Positions 7,298-16,788 are shown, counted from the stretch's first letter. The stretch is 64,000 nucleotides of DNA from an uncultured Capnocytophaga sp. (GCF_937936315.1 NZ_CALGWU010000024.1:87649-151648), one strand, 5' to 3'. The notes: generated by a model not told the origin, from the sequence alone. Translations and numbers: made by a program.

Positions 7298-9091
7298 ATG
7301 ACTGCCCACCCACAACATCTTCTCAAACGCCTTTTAATTTGGCGTGTAAAACATATTTCCGATAGGCATTTTATCCTCATTCTCAGCGGGGTAATAGGTA
7401 TTGCTACAGGCTTAGCGGCTTTGGCAATGCGCTCGTTCACACACCTTATTCAGTGGCTGTTAGACGGCAAACTCGCACAAACAATTACCTACGGATTTTA
7501 CTTTATCCTCCCGATGTTGGGTTTTGCCATTGTCTATTTAGTAAAAAAATACGTAATACGTCACGATGTAAATCACGGAATTCCCTCAATTCTCTATGCA
7601 GTAGCGCATCAAAAAGGGATAATGAAGCGTTTTCAGGCGTATGGGAGTATTCTCACAGCACCTATCACTATTGGTTTTGGGGGTTCGGTAGGGCTCGAAG
7701 GACCTATGGTAGTAACAGGAGCAGGCATTAGTTCTAATATCTGTAGATTTTTTCACATCAACCAGTCAAACCGAATGTTGCTTTTAGCGTGTGCCTGTGC
7801 AGCGGCTTTGGCAGCTATCTTCAAAGTGCCTATTGCAGCCATATTGTTTGCTATCGAGGTTTTTGGCTTGGATTTAACGCTTTCATCGCTCATTCCGCTG
7901 TTTATCGCTTCTCTCTGCGGGGTATTCACCTCTTATTTTTTCTTTGGCAGTGAAGTGCTAATCCCAATGACGATCACACGCGCTTTTTCATTGCAAGGCA
8001 TTCCGTTTTACATTCTTTTAGGGGTCGTAGGCGGACTGATGTCGGCTTATTTTACCTATATTTATGAGAAAATCAATGCTTTTTTCAAAAAACTATCTTC
8101 TCCTTGGCTGCGAATTGTGGTAGGTGGAGCTCTTTTGGGGTTGCTTATCTACATAATGCCACCGCTTTACGGCGAAGGACACGAGATTATCAATCATTTG
8201 AAAGAAGGTCACCCCGAATTATCACTGAGTAGCAATATTTTCGGTTGGGATTTATCCAATGCGTGGGTGATTATCCTACTTTTGGCGGGACTTACCTTTG
8301 CCAAAGTCGTTGCTACCTCACTCACCTTTGGGGCAGGAGGCGTTGGGGGAATCTTTTCGCCTATGTTGTTTATGGGCGGAGTGATGGGCAACTGCTTAGC
8401 ACGGATTATCAACGAATTTCCTATCTTGGGCTACAAAGCGGCTTTGCCTAACTTCACTTTGGTGGGAATGACTGCCCTGATGACGGGTGTATTGCACGCA
8501 CCCCTTACAGCCGTTTTTCTCATTGCCGAAGTAACTGGAGGTTATTCGCTATTAGTCCCCGCGATGCTCACCGCTGCGGTATCGTTTTCGGTAGCCAAAT
8601 ATTTCAATAAATATTCTATTTACACAATGGAATTAGGCAGAAAAGGAGAGCTCATCTCCCAAAATAAAGACCAATCTATACTCACTCTAATGGACTTCGA
8701 CCAAGTAGTGGAACACAATTTCACCCCCGTATATACCGATATGAAACTCCGCGAGGTAGTGTACAATGCGGTGCGCGAATCAAACCGCAACATCTATCCT
8801 GTACTCGACCGCGAAACAGGTACACTACAAGGCGTAATCCTGCTCGACGACATTCGGCACTTAATTTTCGAAACCGATTATTACGACAAGATTCCTGCCG
8901 TAGAACTAATGCAAAAACCACCTGCCATCATAGAAATGGGCAAGGACAAAATGAGCACTGTAATGGATAAGTTTCAACACACCGGTGCGTGGAATCTACC
9001 TGTAGTAAAGAACGGCAAGTACGAAGGCTTTGTTTCCAAATCAAAATTACTGAGCATCTATAGGCGAAAATTAATCTACTTCACCCAATAA
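7298..9091 (+). CDS. ClC-family chloride channel/transporter with CBS domains
   Basis: Encodes 597 residues: a voltage-gated ClC core (about residues 20-440, many hydrophobic helices) followed by two CBS domains (about 465-590). The selectivity motifs are visible: NHGIPS near residue 92 (GSGIP equivalent), GFGGSVGLEGP near 127-137, which carries the gating Glu, and GAGGVGGIFSP near 345. The family moves Cl- or other small anions, often by exchange with H+, and the CBS pair usually senses nucleotides. A TACTTTTG -7 box lies at 7267-7274, but no good -33 box is at the right distance. The gene is alone between DUF488 (divergent) and the RloA operon. Confidence 0.92.
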   Translation: MTAHPQHLLKRLLIWRVKHISDRHFILILSGVIGIATGLAALAMRSFTHLIQWLLDGKLAQTITYGFYFILPMLGFAIVYLVKKYVIRHDVNHGIPSILYAVAHQKGIMKRFQAYGSILTAPITIGFGGSVGLEGPMVVTGAGISSNICRFFHINQSNRMLLLACACAAALAAIFKVPIAAILFAIEVFGLDLTLSSLIPLFIASLCGVFTSYFFFGSEVLIPMTITRAFSLQGIPFYILLGVVGGLMSAYFTYIYEKINAFFKKLSSPWLRIVVGGALLGLLIYIMPPLYGEGHEIINHLKEGHPELSLSSNIFGWDLSNAWVIILLLAGLTFAKVVATSLTFGAGGVGGIFSPMLFMGGVMGNCLARIINEFPILGYKAALPNFTLVGMTALMTGVLHAPLTAVFLIAEVTGGYSLLVPAMLTAAVSFSVAKYFNKYSIYTMELGRKGELISQNKDQSILTLMDFDQVVEHNFTPVYTDMKLREVVYNAVRESNRNIYPVLDRETGTLQGVILLDDIRHLIFETDYYDKIPAVELMQKPPAIIEMGKDKMSTVMDKFQHTGAWNLPVVKNGKYEGFVSKSKLLSIYRRKLIYFTQ

Positions 9092-9094
9092 ACA

Positions 9095-9124
9095 TTGCTT
9101 TTTCAAAATAATTGTATAACTTTG
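9095..9124 (+). promoter_or_regulatory. promoter of the RloA-RloB-DUF2262 operon
   Basis: TTG at 9095-9097 and TAACTTTG at 9117-9124 are 19 bp apart, matching the Bacteroidota consensus. The ATG of the first gene follows at 9152. The defence-type operon therefore has its own promoter directly after the ClC stop codon. Confidence 0.7.
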
Positions 9125-9151
9125 CGATTTTAGAATATCAGTTATAAAAAA

Positions 9152-10396
9152 ATGATTGTAAATTTCAGTATACAGAACTTTGGTTCTATAAAAGATAAGC
9201 AAACGCTGTCGTTTGAAGCCGATGCCTCTCAGCATTTAGAAGATACTTATGTAGTGCATACAGCAGGTAAACGATTGTTGAAGTTAGCGCTTATCTATGG
9301 CGCCAATGCTTCAGGGAAAACAACAGTCCTTAAAGCCCTTGATTTTTTAAGAGATTTGGTGGTAAACCCTAAGGAGAAAAAGACACATATTTTGCATTTT
9401 GACCCTTTTTTGTTTGATGCTCAAACCCCTCTGCAACCTACCCAGCTCTCTATAGAATTTGTACACGAGGAAGTTTGCTATCAGTATGAAGTAGCTTTCA
9501 CTCACCAAGCAGTCATTTCAGAAGCCTTATATATAGATACTTTTGAGAGAGTACTAGTATACAGTCGTACTACTGATATAGCGGAACAACTCACCAAAAT
9601 TAGCTTTGGCGATAAGATAATCCTTGATAAGAATGCCCAACAAGTATTGGAACTCAATACCTTGTGGAATAATACCGTATTGGGAGGTTTTTTAAAGACA
9701 AACATCAATCTTGAAGAATTTAGACGAGTAGCCGATTGGTTTGGGAATTATTTAAAATCTATTGTAGCACCTCAAACAAGGATAGACACTCTTATTACAA
9801 ATAAAATAAAGATAAAAGAAATAGATAAAATAGATGTAATAGGGATACTTAGAAAGGCTGATTTCAATATATCTGACATTGTCATAAAAAATAATCCTGA
9901 AGATGATATATCAGACATTTTTGATGCTTTCAAAGGTAGAATGGAATATGTAAAAGTACCTATTGTTCAACATACTATTAACAATACTCATTATAATCTG
10001 TCAATGGATAAAGAATCCGAAGGCACTAAACGCTTTTATGGTTTTGCAGGGCTTTTGGCACTCCTTATCAAAACACCAACTATTTTCCCTATTGATGAAT
10101 TAGAAAGCTCCCTACACCCCGACCTTTATACCCATTTCTTGCTTTCATTCTTGCAGAACGCTCAGCACTCGCAACTCATCGCTACTACCCATAACCGCGA
10201 GCTTTTAGGCGATACCGATATTTTTAGAAATGATGTAATATGGTTTACTGATAAAGGCGAAGATTGTGCAACAGAACTCTATTCTTTAGCCGATTTTGAC
10301 ACTTCTGCTATAAAGAACATACTCAATGCTTACAAAATAGGAAAATTCAGTGGGATACCCCGTTTGTCTGACACTTTTATCAATTTGGAACAATGA
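9152..10396 (+). CDS. RloA-like AAA family ATPase (SMC/ABC-type)
   Basis: Encodes 414 residues. It begins MIVNFSIQNFGSIKDKQTL, as in OLD/RecF-like ATPases, with Walker A GANASGKT at 50-57, Walker B with a D-loop (PIDELESSLHPDL, around 313-325) and an H-switch ATTHN near 345. Such AAA_15/AAA_21 ATPases pair with an effector in several phage-defence modules. Here it overlaps the RloB gene by 4 bp (ATGA), so the two are translationally coupled. RloA/RloB were first noted as genes within restriction-modification loci. The role in defence is inferred from family and context. No methylase or nuclease of a restriction system is next to it now. Confidence 0.85.
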   Translation: MIVNFSIQNFGSIKDKQTLSFEADASQHLEDTYVVHTAGKRLLKLALIYGANASGKTTVLKALDFLRDLVVNPKEKKTHILHFDPFLFDAQTPLQPTQLSIEFVHEEVCYQYEVAFTHQAVISEALYIDTFERVLVYSRTTDIAEQLTKISFGDKIILDKNAQQVLELNTLWNNTVLGGFLKTNINLEEFRRVADWFGNYLKSIVAPQTRIDTLITNKIKIKEIDKIDVIGILRKADFNISDIVIKNNPEDDISDIFDAFKGRMEYVKVPIVQHTINNTHYNLSMDKESEGTKRFYGFAGLLALLIKTPTIFPIDELESSLHPDLYTHFLLSFLQNAQHSQLIATTHNRELLGDTDIFRNDVIWFTDKGEDCATELYSLADFDTSAIKNILNAYKIGKFSGIPRLSDTFINLEQ

Positions 10397-11004
10397 GAAA
10401 AGGAAGAAACATACCCACCAAGCAATCCTTTGCTGTAGTAGTAGATGGCGAAACCGAATATTGGTATTTGCAAATGCTTAAACACAATGAACCTAATATC
10501 CTTTTCAGTATAACACCTAAGATTCTACAGAAAAAGAATATCGACCAGCAATATGAATTAGTTACAGAATTATCAGAAGAGGAATATGACAAAGTTTTTT
10601 GGATAGTTGATTTAGATGTCTTACTAAAAGAAGAGCGAGAAAAGAAAAATAGCACCTCATCTCTACGACAATTTTTAAACTATTACAAGAGTCTTTCAAA
10701 GCAAAACAAAGTAGTAGTGATAGTGAATAATCCTTGTTTGGAATATTGGTTTTTATTGCATTATAAAAAGACTAACAAAGTGTTCACCTCTTGTGCTGAT
10801 GCTGAAAAGCAAGTAAGCCAACACTTGCAAGGCTATGAGAAAACAGAAAAATTCTTTAAGAAAGATAATGATATTTACAAACAACTAAATCCGTATCTTC
10901 AAACAGCTAAAAAAAATGCTACTGCTTTAGGAAGTTTTGATACTTATAATCATTCAAAAGCAATGTGCGAAATGCCTTTGCTATTTAACACCTTACAACT
11001 ATGA
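10393..11004 (+). CDS. RloB-like TOPRIM-type protein
   Basis: Encodes 203 residues. The N-terminal half has the RloB layout: VVVDGETEYWYLQML (acidic residues at 18-22) and, after an alpha-beta stretch, VFWIVDLDVLL with a DxD at 73-75. This resembles the TOPRIM fold's metal-binding acid residues, so it is probably the nucleic-acid-cutting or nicking partner of the ATPase. A CLEYWFLLHY segment follows near residue 116. It starts inside the ATPase stop codon and its own stop overlaps the next ATG (both ATGA). The length is typical. Nuclease activity is inference from the fold. Confidence 0.82.
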   Translation: MRKGRNIPTKQSFAVVVDGETEYWYLQMLKHNEPNILFSITPKILQKKNIDQQYELVTELSEEEYDKVFWIVDLDVLLKEEREKKNSTSSLRQFLNYYKSLSKQNKVVVIVNNPCLEYWFLLHYKKTNKVFTSCADAEKQVSQHLQGYEKTEKFFKKDNDIYKQLNPYLQTAKKNATALGSFDTYNHSKAMCEMPLLFNTLQL

Positions 11005-11816
11005 ACCCAGAAATTGTACAAAAATTCTCAGATAAGTTTCTCCCCGAAGAAAAGGAAATCATAGCCCTTATCGAAAGACCTACTAATGGAGCAAGTTATT
11101 ATAACGGAGCTTGGGTGCCTTCTAACGACCCTTTAGCTTACATAGATGTAGAAACAGGAGAACTTTTTTATAAAAACACTCGCATAGAATGGCTCGTTGA
11201 AAAAGATTGGAAACATTTCTTTCAGGCACAAAAGGCATTTCGCCTAAAAGTACGCTCTATAAAACCCGAAAACGCTTCTAAAGTTTTCCAACACACATTT
11301 ATGTTGGTCGAAATAGTAGAGGAGAATGTAACAGAACCTCGTTTTGAGGCTATTTTAGAAGAATATAATACCGAAGTAACCTATGAAGACGATGATTTTT
11401 CGCTGGAGTTGAACAAAATATACGGCAGTTTCGAAGGAGGAATGTATTATGAAGAGGAAGAAGATGGGCTTTCACTAAATGTTCATACCGATGATATTGA
11501 AAAACTAAAAGAACTCCTAAACCTTTTTAGGCAAACAGCCCTTGCCAACTTCAAAGCGTGGATAGAACATCTCAAAACCTTTGCAGCCGAAAAACTTACT
11601 GATTTAGCCAACGAATGGCAAAAAGAAGAAGATGCCAATGCTCCTGAGATTACTCCTAAGCACTTTGCTGAGCGTATGAGTATAACAGAGTTAGTTCTCT
11701 TTGCTGATGAGCGTTTCTGTATCTATTTTGACGACGACGATATGTTCTGGGGGCACGCCATTACCGTATATGGCAACCTCAACGGCGAGCTAAAAGAGGC
11801 TACTATCGAGGGGTAG
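11001..11816 (+). CDS. DUF2262-containing acidic protein, third gene of the RloAB operon
   Basis: Encodes 271 residues, strongly acidic. The N-terminal part (1-120) is unassigned. The C-terminal part contains FAERMSITELVLFADE and CIYFDDDDMFWGHAITVYG, which fits the DUF2262 family. It overlaps the RloB stop by 4 bp, so it belongs to the same coupled operon. DUF2262 proteins have no established function and are often seen in immunity- or defence-like neighbourhoods. Possible roles are an inhibitor or sensor for the RloAB pair, but that is inference; it could also be a passenger gene. Confidence 0.7.
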   Translation: MNPEIVQKFSDKFLPEEKEIIALIERPTNGASYYNGAWVPSNDPLAYIDVETGELFYKNTRIEWLVEKDWKHFFQAQKAFRLKVRSIKPENASKVFQHTFMLVEIVEENVTEPRFEAILEEYNTEVTYEDDDFSLELNKIYGSFEGGMYYEEEEDGLSLNVHTDDIEKLKELLNLFRQTALANFKAWIEHLKTFAAEKLTDLANEWQKEEDANAPEITPKHFAERMSITELVLFADERFCIYFDDDDMFWGHAITVYGNLNGELKEATIEG

Positions 11817-11817
11817 A

Positions 11818-12121
11818 ATGATAAACAAAGAAATAAACCCTATGAACTCACAGTTTCTCATATACCAAAACCAAGAAGGAGAACTATACAGAAACTCAGT
11901 TGTTGCAAAATTTGCAACAACTGCCACCGATGGTAAAAACTATCAGGTAGAATATTACAATCTTGATGTGATCATCTCAGTAGGTTATCGAGTAAAATCA
12001 GAACAAGTCCATAGAAAAATCAGCTCAAGAGTATGAAAAATACCAAACTAAGCAACGCCAAATAGAACGTGAAAACAGCCTTAAAGAATTGGAGGACGAC
12101 CTCAAACAATTAACAAATTAA
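11818..12121 (+). pseudogene. RhuM family protein, internally deleted
   Basis: The first about 60 codons encode the RhuM N-terminus (MNSQFLIYQNQEGELY and then YYNLDVIISVGYRVKS), with an in-frame ATG at 11818 or 11842. After SEQ the frame changes. The second frame (about 12022-12121) reads EYEKYQTKQRQIERENSLKE and ends DDLKQLTN-stop, which looks like the C-terminal coiled tail of RhuM proteins. The roughly 230 residues normally in between are gone. RhuM genes commonly sit beside restriction-modification genes, so this is a scar of a larger defence locus. It starts one base after the DUF2262 stop. Confidence 0.7.
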
Positions 12122-12148
12122 TCCTTTTCTTCCTTAATCTAAAAAACA

Positions 12149-14119
12149 GTGATTTCAAAAAATACCATAGATAAAGTATACGACCAAATGCGGGTGGAGG
12201 AAGTCATTGGCGACTTCGTCCAACTCAAGCGCGCAGGGTCTAATTACAAAGGATTGAGTCCGTTCTCTAACGAGCGGACGCCCAGCTTTATGGTTTCGCC
12301 CGTAAAGCAAATATGGAAAGACTTCAGTAGTGGCAAAGGCGGGAATGCTATTGCCTTCCTGATGGAACACGAGCACTTCACTTACCCCGAAGCCATTCGT
12401 TATTTGGCTAAAAAATACCATATCGACATTGAGGAAACCGAGCAATCTACTGAAGAAAAAGCACAAGCCGATGAGCGCGAGAGCCTCTATATCGTCTCAG
12501 AATACGCCCAACAATATTTTCAGGACACCCTTTTCAATACCGAAGCCGGCAAAGCTATCGGTATGACCTATTTCAAAGAGCGCGGTTTTACTGAGGAAAC
12601 CATCCAAAAATTCCGCTTAGGCTTCTCCCCCGATGAGTGGACAGCCTTCACCGATAACGCTCTTGCCAAAGGCTATCAGTTAGAATTCTTAGAAAAAACC
12701 GGACTCACCATCGTCAATGGCGACCGTAAGTTCGACCGCTTCAAAGGGCGCGTGATGTTCCCCATTCACTCTATGAGCGGACGCGTATTAGGCTTCGGGG
12801 GGCGTATCCTCACCAACGACAAGAAACAAGCCAAATACCTCAACTCTCCCGAAAGCGAGATTTACCACAAGAGCAAAGTGCTGTATGGCATTTTCTTTGC
12901 CAAACAAGCCATTGCGAAAGCTGATAACTGCTATCTGGTAGAAGGCTATACCGATGTGATTCAGATGCATCAAAAAGGCATCGAAAATGTGGTAGCTTCC
13001 AGCGGAACAGCCCTTACGCAAGACCAAATCCGTCTCATTCACCGCCTTACCCCCAACATCACAGTGCTGTACGATGGCGATGCTGCAGGCTTACGGGCTT
13101 CTATTCGCGGGGTCGACCTCATCTTGGAACAGGGTATGAATGTGAAGGTCTGCACCTTCCCCGATGGCGATGACCCCGATAGCTTTGCACGCAAAACCGC
13201 CTACGAAGACCTTGTGCTATACCTCGAAAACAACGCTACCGATTTCATTCGCTTCAAAGCCTCCCTCCTAATGCAAGAGGCACAGAACGACCCTATCAAA
13301 AAAGCCGAAACCATACGCGATATGGTAGAGAGCATCTCCAAAATTCCCGACCTTATCAAGCGGGAAGTATATGTACGTGAGTGCGCTAGCATTATGGACA
13401 TCTCGGAACAGGTGCTCTTCTCTACTTTGGCGCAAATTCTCAAAAAGGACTTTTATGAGGGGCAAAAAGTAGAGCGCAAGCAAAAAGCGGCGATGCAGGT
13501 AGTGCAAACGCCAGAAGAAACCCAAAAACGCACCGTAAACCGCTTAGAAGTCTTGGAGTACGACCTCATCAAAAACCTTTTGCTCTACGGTAATAGAGAA
13601 TGCGTATTCACCGATACCATACTCGTGGAAGAGGAAGACGGCAGCCTTAAAGAGGAGCAAGTACAGCAAACACTGAAAATTTACGAAAAAATATTCCTCG
13701 AACTCCAAGAAGACGAAATAGAGCTCGCCAACCCCGATTTCAAACAAATCTACGAACTGCTGATGGGCAAACTCAGCGAAAACCCTAATTATGACGTCAA
13801 TCGCATCGCCAACGAGTTGCCTATAGAACTAAGTGAAAAAGTATCGGGGATGTTGTTAGACGACGAAAACAATCAGCTACACGATTGGAGCAAACGCGAC
13901 ATCGTCCCCAAAGCAAAAGACGCTCATCTTGAAACTATTGTAGGCGATATCATTCTCAATATTAGGAGTTTGTTAGTACACCACCTCATCCAAAGTCTTA
14001 CACAGCAAATGGCGCAAGCTAACGAAGAAGAAAAGAAAGAACTTTTAGAGAACGTAATGAACTACATCCAGTTGCAAAAACTCTTAGCCAAACGCCTCAA
14101 TATCGTAGTAAATTATTAA
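12149..14119 (+). CDS. dnaG: DNA primase
   Basis: Encodes 656 residues from a GTG start (MISKNTIDKVYDQMRVEEVIGDFVQL, the usual flavobacterial beginning). DnaG makes RNA primers at the replication fork. The N-terminal CHC2 zinc domain is present in sequence (YKGLSPFSNERTPSF, KDFSSGKGGNAIAF), but none of the four Cys/His zinc ligands remain: S37, S40 and a D58-S61 patch stand in their place. The TOPRIM core is intact: CYLVEGYTDVIQMH with the catalytic Glu near 265, and YDGDAAGLRA near 308. The C-terminal region (about 430-656) would bind DnaB helicase. Length is normal. Confidence 0.95.
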   Translation: MISKNTIDKVYDQMRVEEVIGDFVQLKRAGSNYKGLSPFSNERTPSFMVSPVKQIWKDFSSGKGGNAIAFLMEHEHFTYPEAIRYLAKKYHIDIEETEQSTEEKAQADERESLYIVSEYAQQYFQDTLFNTEAGKAIGMTYFKERGFTEETIQKFRLGFSPDEWTAFTDNALAKGYQLEFLEKTGLTIVNGDRKFDRFKGRVMFPIHSMSGRVLGFGGRILTNDKKQAKYLNSPESEIYHKSKVLYGIFFAKQAIAKADNCYLVEGYTDVIQMHQKGIENVVASSGTALTQDQIRLIHRLTPNITVLYDGDAAGLRASIRGVDLILEQGMNVKVCTFPDGDDPDSFARKTAYEDLVLYLENNATDFIRFKASLLMQEAQNDPIKKAETIRDMVESISKIPDLIKREVYVRECASIMDISEQVLFSTLAQILKKDFYEGQKVERKQKAAMQVVQTPEETQKRTVNRLEVLEYDLIKNLLLYGNRECVFTDTILVEEEDGSLKEEQVQQTLKIYEKIFLELQEDEIELANPDFKQIYELLMGKLSENPNYDVNRIANELPIELSEKVSGMLLDDENNQLHDWSKRDIVPKAKDAHLETIVGDIILNIRSLLVHHLIQSLTQQMAQANEEEKKELLENVMNYIQLQKLLAKRLNIVVNY

Positions 14120-14143
14120 TCATTTTTAATGAGTTTGAGACTC

Positions 14144-14171
14144 TCTTACCTCCTATCTCTTACCTCTTACC
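14144..14171. repeat. heptamer tandem repeat (TCTTACC type)
   Basis: Four 7-bp units: TCTTACC, TCCTATC, TCTTACC, TCTTACC, then TAAATAT. It lies between dnaG and the DUF4837 gene. Same unit as at 5818 and 16504. Confidence 0.75.
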
Positions 14172-14261
14172 TAAATATCGCCAGCTTTTTTCTTAGAAAA
14201 ATATCACTTTGGAACGATTTTAGCTACACATTTTTGCGAAAAGCAGAAAATTATCTTTTTT

Positions 14262-15251
14262 ATGAAACGCCTATTATTCTTTAGCGTATTGAGCGCTCTC
14301 CTTTTTGCAGCTTGCAACGATACTAACAATGACAAAAACAACACCTATTTGCCCCCTTCAGTAGGTCCTATCAACAGCGTAGCTGTGGTGATTGACAACG
14401 ACTTATGGGAAGGCACTGTAGGCGACACCATTCGCCGTTACTTTGCAGCACCTATAGACGGGCTACCTACCGAAGAACCTACTTTCACCCTTCACCAAGT
14501 ACCCCCTCAAGTGTTTGAAGGCAATACACGCAACAGTAGAAACGTACTGATTGTAAACCGTGACAACGAGAAAAAAGCTTTCGTAAAAGAAAACCTCTTT
14601 GCCAAACCACAAGTAGTGTGTATTGTACAAGGAAAACAAAACCGCGACATCGCTTGCAAGGTAGAAGAATACCACAAAGAATTAGTAAACGAGTTTAGAA
14701 ACAACGAAATGGCCGAAACTCGCCGCCGTTTTGCTAATGCCCTTAGCAAAGACAAGCAAGTTGAAGAAACTTTAGGCGTTAAATTCACTATGCCTGCTGT
14801 GTACGGCGTAAAAAAATATGGCGACAACTTCTTCTGGATTGAACGTAATATCAAAGGCGGTAAAGCGAGCATCATTCTCTATGAAATGCCCCTTGGCAGT
14901 ATCCCTACCGATGAGGAAGGACGCGCCAAAGCCATTGTGAAAATGCGTGATTCTATAGGCGAAAAATATATCCCAGGACCCGAAAAAGGTATGTATATGG
15001 TTACCGAAACCTACCTTGCTCCTAGCATCAGCGAAGTGACAATAAAAGGACATAAAGCTATTGAAAGCAAAGGTTTATGGGAAGTAAAAGGATTTGCCCT
15101 TGGAGGTCCCTACATCAACTACATCATTGAAGATAAAGCCCATAACCGACTTCTAGTAGCCGAAGGTTTCCTATATGCTCCAGGAGTCGCCAAACGCGAT
15201 ATGCTCTTTGAACTGGAAACGATTATCAAATCAATTGAATTTACTCGTTAG
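14262..15251 (+). CDS. DUF4837 family lipoprotein
   Basis: Encodes 329 residues with a lipoprotein signal peptide (MKRLLFFSVLSALLFAAC). The mature N-terminus carries the Bacteroidota DUF4837 pattern: LPPSVGPINSVAVVIDNDLW, VGDTIRRYFAAPIDGLP and EEPTFTLHQVPP. The family is widespread in Bacteroidota, is predicted to be periplasmic or outer-membrane anchored, and has no known role. Full length. The next gene follows after 9 bp, so they may be co-transcribed. Confidence 0.87.
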   Translation: MKRLLFFSVLSALLFAACNDTNNDKNNTYLPPSVGPINSVAVVIDNDLWEGTVGDTIRRYFAAPIDGLPTEEPTFTLHQVPPQVFEGNTRNSRNVLIVNRDNEKKAFVKENLFAKPQVVCIVQGKQNRDIACKVEEYHKELVNEFRNNEMAETRRRFANALSKDKQVEETLGVKFTMPAVYGVKKYGDNFFWIERNIKGGKASIILYEMPLGSIPTDEEGRAKAIVKMRDSIGEKYIPGPEKGMYMVTETYLAPSISEVTIKGHKAIESKGLWEVKGFALGGPYINYIIEDKAHNRLLVAEGFLYAPGVAKRDMLFELETIIKSIEFTR

Positions 15252-15260
15252 TAACTAACT

Positions 15261-16409
15261 ATGAAACACTTTACAGAACGTTACTCCCGCGAACAATTTC
15301 AAACTAAAAGTGACATCCTAAGCACTTATCACTCATTAGATAGAAAAATTAATTACTCCCCTTATCTTTTGAGAAGCCTAAATGATTTTCAAAAAGCTTA
15401 CTTCTTTGCAAAATTTGATAAAAAAGAACTCCCTACAGAACTTTGTGTACGTAGCGCAAAGTTTAACTTCGCTTTACAAGTATGGGAAGTAGCCCAAAAA
15501 CTCACTCAGCAATGGTACCCTTTCCATCTCAATCATGAATGGGTAAAAACTAAAGACCCTCTAAAAAAATTAGTTTTTACCCACAACAAAAGAGCTGAAG
15601 CTGAAAACTATTTTAAAGAAATGCTCATCGCCCTATGCGACAGCCCGCTAATCATATCTTCTGAAAGCATTCATTTCTCCCAAAATAACGAGACCTTACA
15701 ACTGAACGCTTGTGTAAATGAACCCGAAATCAACAACAACATTATAAATAAAATTGCTGACCAATATCGAAACAACAAAACATCTTACTTCTTCAATCAA
15801 TATAACTGTAGGTTTTCTTATGATGAGATAAAAGACTTTTTTGTATATTGCGATACCGAACTTTTAACTCTCCTCTACGCCAAAGAAACAACCCCTACCC
15901 TCACAAAAGAAGAAAATAAACTCTTTAATGCTGTAGATAATTTTGATTGGAAAAATATTGAAAAAACAGTCTCCGAAGGAACAAACATCAACTGCATCAA
16001 CCACTTAGGATGTACTCCCTTTACCCAATTATTCGATTCTGCTACTTGCAAAATAGCCGAAAACACACCCAACGCTAATGAAGATCTAATTGTACAGCAA
16101 ACTATCTCTTTAGCCGACAAAATGCTTTCATTAGGTGCTGATATCAACTTCTTTGGTTATGATGGCATCAATGCGCTACAAGTTACCTCATATACTCACA
16201 ACCCTAAACTGATGAAATATCTACTCAGTAAAGGCGCTAATCCCAATATCAATTATTTCTTAGAAGATGGTGACTACTCCATTATTTCCTCAGCGTTAGA
16301 CAATATCCTAAGTGACTATGGCATTGAAATAAACGAAGATGAAAAAACAAATTTAGACGCTTGTAAAAGTTTGCTAATAGACGCAGGAGCTATTCGCGAA
16401 AAAAACTAA
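15261..16409 (+). CDS. ankyrin-repeat protein
   Basis: Encodes 382 residues without a signal peptide. The N-terminal about 210 residues (MKHFTERYSREQFQ onward) match nothing I recognise. The C-terminal part has two or three ankyrin-like units: around 218-250 (NAVDNFDWKNIEKTVSEG with NCINHLGCTPFTQLF), and around 285-330 (LGADINFFGYDGINALQV and LMKYLLSKGANPN). Ankyrin repeats mediate protein binding. It begins 9 bp after the DUF4837 gene. Function unknown; a cytoplasmic scaffold or immunity-type protein is possible. Confidence 0.72.
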   Translation: MKHFTERYSREQFQTKSDILSTYHSLDRKINYSPYLLRSLNDFQKAYFFAKFDKKELPTELCVRSAKFNFALQVWEVAQKLTQQWYPFHLNHEWVKTKDPLKKLVFTHNKRAEAENYFKEMLIALCDSPLIISSESIHFSQNNETLQLNACVNEPEINNNIINKIADQYRNNKTSYFFNQYNCRFSYDEIKDFFVYCDTELLTLLYAKETTPTLTKEENKLFNAVDNFDWKNIEKTVSEGTNINCINHLGCTPFTQLFDSATCKIAENTPNANEDLIVQQTISLADKMLSLGADINFFGYDGINALQVTSYTHNPKLMKYLLSKGANPNINYFLEDGDYSIISSALDNILSDYGIEINEDEKTNLDACKSLLIDAGAIREKN

Positions 16410-16441
16410 ATTCTAAAATCCAAAAATTTCTTCATTATTCA

Positions 16442-16471
16442 TTGTTAATTATTAATTGTTTTATACCTTTG
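16442..16471 (+). promoter_or_regulatory. tatA promoter, -33 box inside a heptamer repeat
   Basis: TTG at 16442-16444, a 19-bp spacer and TACCTTTG at 16464-16471 fit the Bacteroidota consensus. The TTG is the first base triplet of the heptads TTGTTAA-TTATTAA-TTG, so the repeat supplies the -33 element. The leader then runs through a second heptad array (16504-16531) to the ATG at 16543. Confidence 0.7.
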
Positions 16472-16503
16472 CACCACAAACAAGTAATAGCTAATAGGTA
16501 ACA

Positions 16504-16531
16504 CTTTACCTCTTATCTCTTACCTCTTAAC
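16504..16531. repeat. heptamer tandem repeat (TCTTACC type)
   Basis: Four 7-bp units, CTTTACC, TCTTATC, TCTTACC, TCTTAAC, then TAATAGA and the tatA ATG. It therefore forms most of the tatA 5' leader. Confidence 0.75.
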
Positions 16532-16542
16532 TAATAGAAATT

Positions 16543-16743
16543 ATGCTAAGTATATTTTTAGGAATGATAGGAACCGGTCAAATCCTTATCATTGTAGCTA
16601 TTGTATTATTGCTCTTCGGAGGCAAAAAAATCCCTGAACTAATGCGCGGTTTGGGCAGTGGCATTCGCGAGTTCAAAGACGCCGCTAAAGACCCCAACGA
16701 AAAGAAACCCGAAACTAACAACTCTGAAAAATCAGAAAATTAG
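16543..16743 (+). CDS. tatA: Sec-independent translocase subunit TatA
   Basis: A 66-residue protein with one N-terminal membrane helix (TGQILIIVAIVLLLFGG), the FGGKKIPELMRGLG hinge and amphipathic helix typical of TatA/E, and a charged, disordered tail. TatA oligomers form the conduit that moves folded twin-arginine substrates across the inner membrane, together with TatC. The FG motif after the helix is present. No tatC is adjacent. A second TatA/B-type gene lies at 53899. Its own promoter is at 16442-16471. YbjQ follows 45 bp downstream. Confidence 0.93.
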   Translation: MLSIFLGMIGTGQILIIVAIVLLLFGGKKIPELMRGLGSGIREFKDAAKDPNEKKPETNNSEKSEN

Positions 16744-16788
16744 TAAATTTGCTAATCGGCAAATTGACAAATCAAAGAAATTAACACT

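Noticed and set aside
9152..12121. Complete restriction-modification system
   Set aside because: No methyltransferase, specificity or restriction subunit is present; only RloA, RloB, DUF2262 and a RhuM scrap.
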